DNA of 45,291 nucleotides. It comes from JAHCIE01 sp034431435 (GTDB lineage: Bacteria; Chloroflexota; Anaerolineae; Epilineales; JAHCIE01). The DNA lies in assembly GCA_034431435.1 (NCBI GenBank), contig DAOUDG010000028.1, positions 1 to 45,291 on the forward strand. Direction: 5' to 3'. Each line of letters begins with the position of its first letter. Positions within the stretch are counted from its first letter, which is position 1. The notes under the pieces are model-generated. The model was not told the origin of the DNA, did no database searches, and worked only from the letters and a program-made list of their open reading frames with translations. The translations under genes were made by a program, and so were the position numbers. Shown piece after piece: positions 8,844-15,884 of the stretch.

Positions 8844-9814
8844 CCCCCACCTCGCCCGCAGCCGATGTCACGCTGTCCGATGTACTGGCCGCCCAGGCCA
8901 TTCTTGCCGGTAAGCTGCACCGCACGCCCATCATCGGCAGCGCGACGCTGACCGGCCTGACGGGCGCGCCCCTACACCTGAAGCTAGAGAACTGGCAAAA
9001 GACCGGCTCCTTCAAGCCGCGCGGCGCCCTCACCAAAATCGCCCGTCTCACCCCCGACGAGCGCAGGCGCGGCCTCATCACGGCGTCGGCCGGCAATCAC
9101 GCCCAGGCGCTGGCGTGGGCGGCAGCGGCTGAGGGCGTCGTCTGCACTGTCGTCATGCCGGAGACCGCGCCGGCCGCCAAGCTGGCCGCCACACGCGGTT
9201 ACGGGGCGCGAATCGTCCTGGAACCGACGACGATGACGGTCATCAGCCGCGCCCAGGCCCTCGCCGAAGAACACGGTTACATCTTCGTCCCCCCCTTCGA
9301 CGACCCCGCCATTGTGGCGGGCCACGGCACAACGGGGCTGGAGATCGTGGAAGACCTGCCAGCGGTGGGCACGGTCGTCGTGGCGGTGGGTGGCGGCGGC
9401 CTGATCAGCGGCGTCGCCCTGGCCATCAAGGCGTCGCGCCCCGACGTGCGCGTGGTCGGCGTGGAGCCGGTCGGCGCGCCCGCCATGTGGGAGAGCCATC
9501 GCGCCGGCCACGCCGTGCGGCTGCCGGGCGTCAAGACCATCGCCGACGGCCTGGCCGCACCCTTCGCAGGTGAGCTAAACTATCGGCTCGTGGAGCGCTA
9601 CGTCGACGACCTCGTATTGGTCACGGATGAGGATATCAAGGCGGCGATGGCCTTGTTGCTAGAGCGGGTCAAGATTCTGGCCGAGCCAGGCGGCGCCGCT
9701 GCGCTGGCCGCCCTGCTGACCGGCGTGGCGCGCCCTGCCGCCGACCGCCCAGTCGTCGCCATCATCAGCGGCGGCAATATTGACGTCGCGCGGCTAGCCC
9801 AGCTTCTCGGTTGA
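8840..9814 (+). CDS. Threonine/serine dehydratase, PLP-dependent, no ACT domain
   Basis: Deaminates threonine to 2-oxobutyrate, or serine to pyruvate, in the cytoplasm. At 324 residues it is the short fold-type II form without the C-terminal regulatory domain of biosynthetic IlvA. It is therefore more like catabolic TdcB or a serine/threonine racemase-dehydratase. The Schiff-base lysine is Lys59 (KTGSFKPRGA). The phosphate-binding loop is VAVGGGGLISG (about 179-189), and EPGGAAALAALL closes the site. The GTG start overlaps the preceding stop by 4 nt and follows AAAGGA (8828-8833). The frame stays open about 150 nt further upstream, but that lies inside the channel gene. Confidence 0.9.
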   Translation: MTPTSPAADVTLSDVLAAQAILAGKLHRTPIIGSATLTGLTGAPLHLKLENWQKTGSFKPRGALTKIARLTPDERRRGLITASAGNHAQALAWAAAAEGVVCTVVMPETAPAAKLAATRGYGARIVLEPTTMTVISRAQALAEEHGYIFVPPFDDPAIVAGHGTTGLEIVEDLPAVGTVVVAVGGGGLISGVALAIKASRPDVRVVGVEPVGAPAMWESHRAGHAVRLPGVKTIADGLAAPFAGELNYRLVERYVDDLVLVTDEDIKAAMALLLERVKILAEPGGAAALAALLTGVARPAADRPVVAIISGGNIDVARLAQLLG

Positions 9815-9845
9815 GTCTCGCCTCACACCGCGACCACACGCCAGA

Positions 9846-9898
9846 GCGCCCGCGTAGGTTGGGCTACACGGGCGCGTTCCATCGCTCAGCAGCGCTGA
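9846..9898 (+). terminator. Hairpin pair between convergent genes
   Basis: GCGCCCG (9846-9852) pairs with CGGGCGC (9869-9875), continued inward by GTAG/CTAC after one mismatch around a GTTGGG loop. A second small stem, TCAGC/GCTGA (9886-9890/9894-9898), follows. It lies between the threonine dehydratase stop (9814) and the stop of the acidic-protein gene (9916), so it probably terminates one or both transcripts. Confidence 0.5.
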
Positions 9899-9915
9899 TT
9901 CAGCCAGTGGCTCGG

Positions 9916-10278
9916 CTATTCCTCGTCATCCTCGCCCTCTTCCTCTTCCTCATCGTCGAAATACTCATCCTCCTCACCCCACTCCTCATCCTCCTCTTCC
10001 CACTCCTCGTCGTCCTCGTCGTCCTCGTCGTCCCACTCGTCCTCCTCGTCCCACTCGTCACCGTCGTCCCATTCTTCCTCGTCGTCCTCCCACTCCTCCT
10101 CTTCGACCTCTGTCCACTCTGCCGACTCCGCCTCGGCGCTCTCGCCCGGCAGCTGCCAGGCATCCGCGCCCGTCTCAGAGGCAGTCGGGCGAGTCGGGTC
10201 ATTGGTGGCGGCCCGGGTGGCGCGCAAAATGTCAGCCAGGATGTTGTAGGACCCGGATTCCCGTGTAGCTTCGGACAT
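9916..10278 (-). CDS. Small, extremely acidic protein with regularly spaced Trp
   Basis: I do not recognise a family. The 120 residues fall into two parts. Residues 1-45 have ordinary composition, with an amphipathic N-terminal segment (YNILADILRATRAAT). In residues 46-120, 56 of 75 residues are Asp or Glu and none are Lys or Arg. Seven Trp, each preceded by Glu, are spaced 8, 7, 6, 6, 11 and 7 residues apart, followed by a Tyr-Phe. Expression is well supported: AGAGGAG sits a few nt before the ATG, and a good promoter lies just upstream (10349-10320). The tail resembles polyanionic tails such as RNA polymerase delta or DNA-mimic proteins only in composition. An anionic decoy or cation-binding role is speculation. 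Confidence 0.75.
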   Translation of the reverse strand: MSEATRESGSYNILADILRATRAATNDPTRPTASETGADAWQLPGESAEAESAEWTEVEEEEWEDDEEEWDDGDEWDEEDEWDDEDDEDDEEWEEEDEEWGEEDEYFDDEEEEEGEDDEE

Positions 10279-10319
10279 GACCGTCTCCTCTGTCGAGGGA
10301 ATAGGGTAGACCCTTCCCC

Positions 10320-10349
10320 ATTATACCGAGACCGGGAGACGTTTGTAAA
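10320..10349 (-). promoter_or_regulatory. Sigma-70 promoter of the acidic-protein gene
   Basis: Read on the minus strand: -35 TTTACA (10349-10344), 18-bp spacer, -10 TATAAT (10325-10320). Transcription would start near 10313, leaving a leader of about 35 nt that contains the strong Shine-Dalgarno of the 120-residue acidic protein. Confidence 0.7.
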
Positions 10350-10516
10350 GGGGTAACCGCGAATTCGCAGCCTGCGTCAACTCGGCTGGCTTTCGATACC
10401 ACCATATCGACGGGCAAGCCAGCATATTCGTCTTGGGTAGCCTCCGCCGCTATACTTCGACACAGCGGTTGCTCGCCCCATCGCAACCCACCCCACTGAC
10501 CGGATCAGGAGATACG

Positions 10517-11542
10517 ATGACCGACTGGCTTGCGCGCGCCTATGCCGAAGGCACGCCTCTCATCGACGGCGACACGGTGACGTTCGTCTGGCAAGGACCG
10601 AGCGCACCCACCCTGCGCAGCGACGTGACCGGCTGGCTCCCCATGCGACCCGCCTGGACCATGCACGCGGCGGGGCCAGGGCTATGGATCTATCAGACCT
10701 CCCTTGCGTCCGACACCTATCTGGAGTACGCCTTCTTCGACGGCGAGCGCCGCGTCACCGACCCTTTCAACCCGCGCCTGACGCCCACCGGCCTTGAAGA
10801 CTACGCCAACAACTACTTCGCCCTCGCCGACGCGCCCCAACCCCTCTGGGAAGCTGTGCCCGGCGTTCGCCCCGGCCTGGTGTTGGAGACCAGCCTGACG
10901 ACCCGCGCTCTGCCCCAAGAGCAGCGCATCGCGCGCCTGTATCGTCCGCCCGCGCCAGGACCGTATCCGCTCCTGGTCGTCTACGATGGCAACGACTACC
11001 TCAACCGCGCCCACCTGCCGATCATCCTTGACAACTTGCTGGCCCAGCAACGCATCCGCCCCCTGGCCGCCCTGCTGCTGAACAACTACCCGCCCGCCCG
11101 CGTGGCCGAATACGCATGCAGCGAGGCAACCCTGATGACTGTCGTCAACGACGCCCTTCCCTGGGCACAGACGCAAGCGCCGCTCCTCGACACGCCCGGC
11201 GCCCACGGCGTCATGGGCGCCAGCATGGGCGGGCTGATGTCGCTGTTCACAGGGCTACGCCGGCCAGACCTGTTCGGCCACGTCCTGGCCCAGTCGGGAG
11301 CCTTCGGTTGGCGCGACGAGAGCGTCGTGTTCGACCTGGCCCGCTGGGGCGACCCGACCCGGTTGCGCATCTATCAGAGTGTAGGACGCTATGAGTGGCT
11401 ATTGGAGGTCAATCGACGGCTGAGAGCCGTGCTGGTCGAGCACGACTACGCCGCCGCCTATCACGAGTTCAGCGCCGGGCACAACTACCCCGCCTGGGCA
11501 GCCGACCTCACCAGGGGCCTGGCCTGGCTCTTCCCTGCCTGA
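10517..11542 (+). CDS. Enterochelin esterase-like alpha/beta hydrolase with N-terminal beta-sandwich domain
   Basis: A 341-residue protein. Residues 1-110 form an immunoglobulin/E-set-like domain (TVTFVWQG, W-rich strands, FDGERRVTDPFNPR) as found ahead of Fes/IroD-type esterases. Residues 120-341 form an esterase-D alpha/beta hydrolase with nucleophile Ser236 in GASMGG and a late His in the GHNYPAW segment. Relatives hydrolyse siderophore trilactones, sugar esters or other polar esters; nothing nearby indicates a siderophore pathway. No signal peptide is seen, so it should be cytoplasmic. AGGAGA (10507-10512) fixes the ATG at 10517. The frame is open back to 10433, but that segment lies before any ribosome-binding site. 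Confidence 0.88.
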   Translation: MTDWLARAYAEGTPLIDGDTVTFVWQGPSAPTLRSDVTGWLPMRPAWTMHAAGPGLWIYQTSLASDTYLEYAFFDGERRVTDPFNPRLTPTGLEDYANNYFALADAPQPLWEAVPGVRPGLVLETSLTTRALPQEQRIARLYRPPAPGPYPLLVVYDGNDYLNRAHLPIILDNLLAQQRIRPLAALLLNNYPPARVAEYACSEATLMTVVNDALPWAQTQAPLLDTPGAHGVMGASMGGLMSLFTGLRRPDLFGHVLAQSGAFGWRDESVVFDLARWGDPTRLRIYQSVGRYEWLLEVNRRLRAVLVEHDYAAAYHEFSAGHNYPAWAADLTRGLAWLFPA

Positions 11543-11554
11543 TGGAAAAAGCCA

Positions 11555-13195
11555 TCATCTGAGGCTCACCAGTATCAACTGCGCCAGGATAATCTTGGCA
11601 ATCGTCGCCATGGGATAGACAGTCGCGTAGCCGATGGCAGGCAGGTCGTTCTTCGCCTCCTGCTGCGCGTACGCCAGCACGCCGGGATTCGTCTGGATGC
11701 CCGACAGAATCCCCATCAGCAGGCCGGTGGGAATCTTGAGCAGCTTGTAGCCAACCACCAGGGTCAGCGCGGCCATCGACAGGGTCACGACAGCGCCCGC
11801 GGCAAACAGGGTGAGACCATCGCCCCCCATCAGGGTCTGCACAAAGGCATAGCCCGATCGCGTGCCCACTCCCGCCAGGAACATCACCAACCCCACCTGA
11901 CGCAGCGTGAGATTCGCACTGTAGGGCAGAATCCAGACGATCGGCCCCGTGCGGCGCAACGCCCCCAGGATAAGCGACACGACCAGGGGGCCGCCCGCGT
12001 TACCCAGCTTCAACGTCACACCCCCCGGCAGCGGAATAGGAATGAGGCCCACCAGCAGGCCCAGGGCCAGGCCCAGTGTGAAGCTGAGGATGTCGATCTC
12101 GCTCAAAGAGCGGTAGGAGTCGCCGAAGAAGTGCGTCACCTCATCCATTCGCTCGCGGCGCGTGACGGCCCGCACCCGGTCGCCCAGTTCCAACACCATG
12201 TTGCCGTGGGGCAGCAGGTCCATGTCGCCCCGACGCACCCGCGTGATCATGGCGTCGAAGCGAGTCCGGACATCTAGTTTGCCGAGTGGGATGCCTACCA
12301 CGTCAGGGTTAGAGACAAAGATACGGCGATAATCGAACTCGGTGCGGTCGAGGGGCAACTCAACGGCAGATCGCCGTCCCAGCGCCGTCTCGAAGGCGGC
12401 GACGCTCTCCTCGCTCCCGATGACGCTGACGAGATCGCCCACCGCCAGCGTCGTGTCGCCGCTCGCCAGCGTCATCTCGTCGCCGCGTTTGACACGCCCC
12501 ACCACCACGTCCGCCTTTGTTGCGGCCAGCAGGTCGCGAGTCGAACGCCCGTCCACCTCCCGCCGCGTGATCTCGATGGTATGGTTGATAAGCCGGTCGC
12601 CCGACATGCCAAAGGCGCGTAAGGTCTCCGTCTCCCGTGAGGCGTCAACGCGCCACGTTCGCTGGGCGACGGCGATGGCGACAATCATGCCGATGAAACC
12701 GACCGGATAGGCGATCGAGTAGCCCACCACCGGCTGGTTGATGAGTCGCTCCACCACCTCCGGCGTCGACGAGGTACGGATGCCGTCCAGGACGCTCGCC
12801 AGTGCGGGTGTATTGGTCAGCGCACCCGCGAAGAGACCCGCCGAGATGGCCGGCGTGAGCCGCAGCGCATAGTAGATGGCGACAACCAGCCCCGCCGCGA
12901 ACAGCAGCATACTGAAGCCAAAGATATTGTACCGCAAGCCGTCACGCCGAAATGAGGCAAAGAACCCCGCCCCGCTGCTCAGGCCAACCGTGTACACAAA
13001 GAGGACAAGGCCGAGCAGGTAGATGATCTCCGGCAGCTTGAGGGCGGGATCCAGCGCGCCAAAGAACAGGCCGACGAACAGCACAGCCGCGATACCCAGA
13101 CTGGTCCCGAAGAACCGTACCTGGCCCAACAAGTAGCCCAGCGCGGATACCAGGAACAGCAACAGGAGCGGGTTGTCGATGAGAATTTGGATCAT
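11555..13195 (-). CDS. AAE-family (aspartate:alanine exchanger-like) transporter with two RCK_C domains
   Basis: A 546-residue membrane protein with the YidE/YbjL layout. About five transmembrane helices (about 1-165) are followed by two consecutive cytoplasmic RCK_C/TrkA-C domains (about 190-275 and 280-365), then a second set of helices (about 380-546) containing GLIPIPLPGG. The family includes the aspartate:alanine antiporter AspT and many putative anion or dicarboxylate transporters. The ligand here is unknown, and the RCK_C pair suggests gating by a nucleotide or other small ligand. I chose the ATG at 13195 because the hydrophobic N-terminus starts there. A longer in-frame extension would overlap the divergent promoter region. 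Its promoter is probably at 13290-13262. Confidence 0.9.
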   Translation of the reverse strand: MIQILIDNPLLLLFLVSALGYLLGQVRFFGTSLGIAAVLFVGLFFGALDPALKLPEIIYLLGLVLFVYTVGLSSGAGFFASFRRDGLRYNIFGFSMLLFAAGLVVAIYYALRLTPAISAGLFAGALTNTPALASVLDGIRTSSTPEVVERLINQPVVGYSIAYPVGFIGMIVAIAVAQRTWRVDASRETETLRAFGMSGDRLINHTIEITRREVDGRSTRDLLAATKADVVVGRVKRGDEMTLASGDTTLAVGDLVSVIGSEESVAAFETALGRRSAVELPLDRTEFDYRRIFVSNPDVVGIPLGKLDVRTRFDAMITRVRRGDMDLLPHGNMVLELGDRVRAVTRRERMDEVTHFFGDSYRSLSEIDILSFTLGLALGLLVGLIPIPLPGGVTLKLGNAGGPLVVSLILGALRRTGPIVWILPYSANLTLRQVGLVMFLAGVGTRSGYAFVQTLMGGDGLTLFAAGAVVTLSMAALTLVVGYKLLKIPTGLLMGILSGIQTNPGVLAYAQQEAKNDLPAIGYATVYPMATIAKIILAQLILVSLR

Positions 13196-13261
13196 GGCTC
13201 TCTGCTTTCGTCGTATGGCATGGCATGAACGAGGCGGAGCTACTACGCCACCAGAGTCCCC

Positions 13262-13290
13262 ATTATAGCCTGTCGCGGCGCGGTGTACAA
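13262..13290 (-). promoter_or_regulatory. Probable promoter of the AAE-family transporter
   Basis: On the minus strand a perfect -10 TATAAT (13267-13262) is preceded at 17 bp by a weak -35 TTGTAC (13290-13285). The resulting leader is about 60 nt. It is divergent from the riboswitch promoter at 13310-13338. Confidence 0.5.
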
Positions 13291-13309
13291 TGTTCGAGGC
13301 GGCGGCGGC

Positions 13310-13338
13310 TTGCATTCGAGCAGGCCCTATGGTATGCT
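13310..13338 (+). promoter_or_regulatory. Probable promoter of the cobalamin-riboswitch operon
   Basis: TTGCAT (13310-13315), a 17-bp spacer and TATGCT (13333-13338). Neither box is perfect, but the predicted start near 13345 falls just before the 5' strand of the riboswitch closing stem (13354). That placement is the main support. Confidence 0.45.
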
Positions 13339-13353
13339 TGCCCCAATTCAATA

Positions 13354-13486
13354 CGGCCACCGCCACGGCGCCCAACGCTGCCCAGCGCAGGCTTCATGGG
13401 GGAAGTCGGTGAGAGTCCGACGCTGTCCCGCAACTGTAAGGTAGGGTCATCCGACACCTACCAAGCCAGACCACCCGCCGTGGCCG
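13354..13486 (+). promoter_or_regulatory. Cobalamin (B12) riboswitch aptamer
   Basis: All hallmark blocks of the cobalamin class are readable. A closing stem P1 pairs CGGCCAC (13354-13360) with GTGGCCG (13480-13486). The core GGGAA, GGTG..AGTCC, then CGCTGTCCCGCAACTGTAA, runs about 13400-13439. The B12 box AGCCAGACCACCCGCC lies at 13464-13479. Such aptamers bind adenosyl- or other cobalamins and usually switch expression off when B12 is plentiful. It is on the strand of, and directly upstream of, the DUF4430/ECF transporter genes, which it should regulate. Confidence 0.93.
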
Positions 13487-13638
13487 AGAGACACGCACCC
13501 TATCGGGGTCAACCGACGCCACTCGCGTCCGTGTCCCTCGTCGCCACCCCCCTTCGCGAGAAAGGTGGGGAGCACCACGCCAGATGGTCTCCCCCGGCCC
13601 TGGCCGTGGCCGGTTCCCCAGACGGCGTGCCCCCTACC

Positions 13639-13672
13639 CCGCGTCCCCCCAGGACGCGGATTTATTTGGAGG
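13639..13672 (+). terminator. Riboswitch expression platform: hairpin with T-rich tail touching the Shine-Dalgarno
   Basis: An 8-bp perfect stem CCGCGTCC (13639-13646) / GGACGCGG (13652-13659) is followed at once by ATTTATTT and then the GGAGG (13668-13672) of the first operon gene. It looks like an intrinsic terminator placed just before the start codon, and could be the OFF state of the B12 switch. The 152 nt between the aptamer and this hairpin are C-rich and contain another possible stem (CCACC..GGTGG at about 13543-13567). I could not fold the region. Confidence 0.6.
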
Positions 13673-13677
13673 TCTGT

Positions 13678-15870
13678 GTGCGTCGTCTTCGATTCATCCT
13701 TCCCCTGCTGTTGGCCCTTCTGGCGGTCGGAGCGGCCGCCGCCGCGCTGACGTTGCACAGCGCCGATGTGGTCGTTCACTTCCCCAATAGCCAGGTGGCC
13801 ATTCGCCATGTCACCTTCGACAACTCGCTCAGTGGCCTGGGGCTGCTGGAGGCCAGCGGCCTGCGTGTCGAGACGACCTCAACGGGCGCCGTCTGCCGCA
13901 TTCAGGGTGTTGGCTGCCCCACCTCCGACTGCTTCTGCCAATGCACGGGCAGCGGCCCCTGCCGCTATTGGGCCTACTGGCGCTGGGACGGCGCGCAGTG
14001 GCAGGCGTCCCTGGTGGGCGCGGGCCAGGCGACTGTCACCAACGGCGCGCTGGATGGTTGGCGTTGGGGCGACGGCCCGCCCACGGCCGACGGCGGCCGC
14101 TCACCGAGCCTCATGCCGTCCCAACGCGCCGCCTACGCCGCCGCCGAGTGGCTGCGCGCGCAACAGCTCGCGTCGGGCGGCTTCACCACCGATACCTACC
14201 GCGTCGGCCTGACCCTGGACGCCGCCCTCGCTGGCGCGGCCGCCAACGCCGCACCCCAGACGTGGCGCGCCGCTGGCGGACAGTCCATTCTGGACTTCCT
14301 CACCGCCGAGGGTCCCGCCTACGCCGACCACGGCACGGCGCGCGAGTTGGGCAAGCTCATCGCCGGCGTCGTCGCGGTCGAGGGCACCCCCCGCGCCTTT
14401 GCCGGCCGCGATCTGGTCGCCGATCTGGATAGCAAGTTCGACGGCCAGCACTACGGCCAGTTCAATTGGGACCAGGCCTGGGCCATGTTGGCCCTGCGCG
14501 CGGCGGGCGCGCCCATCCCGCCTGCCGCCGCCCAGGCGCTGCTGAGTGACGCCGTCAACGGTGGCGGCTGGGGCTTCGCCCCCGGCATGAGCGCCGAGGT
14601 CGACTCGACGGGCCTGGTCCTGCAAGCCCTGGTCGCGGCCGGTGTCCCGCCAACCACCACCGTCATCGCCGCAGCCAAGACCTACCTCCAGACCCAGCAG
14701 AACAGCGACGGCGGCTTCCCCGTCCGCGCGGGCGGGGCAAGCAACGCGCCCTCCACCGCCTACGCCGTCATGGGCCTGGTCGCCATTGGCGAGAATCCGC
14801 TGGCTCCCACCTGGCAGCAGAGCGGCGGCAACCCCATTGACGCCCTGCTGCGCGCCCAGAGTGCGGCGGGTGGCCTGGCCGGGACCAGTGGCGACAATGA
14901 CCTGCAAGCCACCGCCCAGAGCGTGCCCGCCCTGATGGGCAGGCTCTACCCCGTTCTCGGTCGCCGCGTGGCCGTAAACCGCGCCACTGCCTGGCTGCGA
15001 ACACAACAAGCGCCCAGCGGCCAGTTCGGCTTCGGCGCGGGCAGCACCATCGACGCCCTGTTCGTCATCGCCGCCCTGGGCCAGGACCCCAATTCCTGGC
15101 GGCAACCCGGCGGCCAGTCGCCCCTCGACTACCTCGCGGTGCAGGCGGATACCTACTCAGCAGCGGGCGCGGCGCAGACCGCCAAGATCATCGTTGGCCT
15201 CAACGCCGTCGGCGTCGATCCGCAGGGCTTCGGCGGCGTGGACCTGCCGGCGCGACTGGCGGCCGCCGAAACATCGCCCGGCGTGTACGGCGGCGCCACC
15301 GCCCAGGCCTGGGCGACGCTCGCCTTGCGCGTCCTGGCCCAACCATCCGCATTGGCGGCGACTACCCTGCGGGGCCAGCAGCGGCCCGACGGCGGCTGGT
15401 CCCTCAGCCCGTCCGACGCCTCAGACACCAACACCACCGCCCTCGCCCTCCAGGCGCTGGCCGCTGCGGGCGAGCCGCTGGATGGCACGCTGGTGATCAG
15501 CGCGACCGGCTATCTACACACGCGCCAGGCCCTCGACGGAGGCTTCCCCCGCCAGGCAGGCGACGCCGATACCAACTCCACCGCCGTCGTCTTGCAGGCT
15601 CTCACCGCCCTGCGCGCCGATGGCGACAGTCTGGGCTGGACCACCCACCTGACCGCCACCGATGGCATCACCCTGACCGCTCACACGCCCGTCGATTGGT
15701 TGCTGGGCCAGCAGACACCCAGCGGCGCATTCCCCTTCTTCGCCGCCGACAGTGACTTTGCCACGCTGCAAGTCATCCCTGCCCTGCTCGACCGACCGCT
15801 GCCGGTGGTATTGCGCCGCCTGCATCTACCGCTGGTGCAGCGCGGCAGCAACCTGTCGCAGCCTCGCTAG
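13678..15870 (+). CDS. Secreted DUF4430 + alpha/alpha-barrel (prenyltransferase-repeat) protein, transcobalamin-like
   Basis: A 730-residue exported protein. Residues 1-24 (RRLRF plus an Ala/Leu-rich core) form a signal peptide or signal anchor. Residues about 30-145 are a DUF4430 domain with a cysteine cluster (Cys73, 80, 85, 87, 89, 95) and the motif YWAYWRW at 97-103. The rest consists of repeated helical units with QxxDGGF-type turns (QQNSDGGF, QQRPDGGW, RQALDGGF, QQTPSGAF), as in squalene-cyclase/prenyltransferase alpha/alpha barrels. Animal transcobalamin and intrinsic factor combine these same two folds around B12. With a B12 riboswitch upstream, I infer an extracytoplasmic corrinoid-binding protein feeding the ECF transporter. 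The GTG start is chosen because GGAGG (13668-13672) lies 5 nt before it. The frame runs open through the riboswitch, but that part is untranslated leader. Confidence 0.85.
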   Translation: MRRLRFILPLLLALLAVGAAAAALTLHSADVVVHFPNSQVAIRHVTFDNSLSGLGLLEASGLRVETTSTGAVCRIQGVGCPTSDCFCQCTGSGPCRYWAYWRWDGAQWQASLVGAGQATVTNGALDGWRWGDGPPTADGGRSPSLMPSQRAAYAAAEWLRAQQLASGGFTTDTYRVGLTLDAALAGAAANAAPQTWRAAGGQSILDFLTAEGPAYADHGTARELGKLIAGVVAVEGTPRAFAGRDLVADLDSKFDGQHYGQFNWDQAWAMLALRAAGAPIPPAAAQALLSDAVNGGGWGFAPGMSAEVDSTGLVLQALVAAGVPPTTTVIAAAKTYLQTQQNSDGGFPVRAGGASNAPSTAYAVMGLVAIGENPLAPTWQQSGGNPIDALLRAQSAAGGLAGTSGDNDLQATAQSVPALMGRLYPVLGRRVAVNRATAWLRTQQAPSGQFGFGAGSTIDALFVIAALGQDPNSWRQPGGQSPLDYLAVQADTYSAAGAAQTAKIIVGLNAVGVDPQGFGGVDLPARLAAAETSPGVYGGATAQAWATLALRVLAQPSALAATTLRGQQRPDGGWSLSPSDASDTNTTALALQALAAAGEPLDGTLVISATGYLHTRQALDGGFPRQAGDADTNSTAVVLQALTALRADGDSLGWTTHLTATDGITLTAHTPVDWLLGQQTPSGAFPFFAADSDFATLQVIPALLDRPLPVVLRRLHLPLVQRGSNLSQPR

Positions 15871-15884
15871 GACGGAGACTCATC

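Noticed and set aside
9811..10356. Open frame on + encoding an extremely hydrophobic Leu/Val/Phe-rich 'membrane protein'
   Set aside because: It is the exact antisense of the acidic gene: GAx codons read backwards give Leu/Val/Ile/Phe. The minus-strand gene has the promoter and Shine-Dalgarno; this frame has neither.
13225..13677. In-frame extension of the DUF4430/barrel protein upstream to 13225
   Set aside because: It would translate the riboswitch and terminator hairpin. The signal peptide and GGAGG place the start at GTG 13678.
14101..15105. 334-codon minus-strand frame inside the barrel gene
   Set aside because: It mirrors the repeat codons of the + gene, with no ribosome-binding site or recognisable domain.
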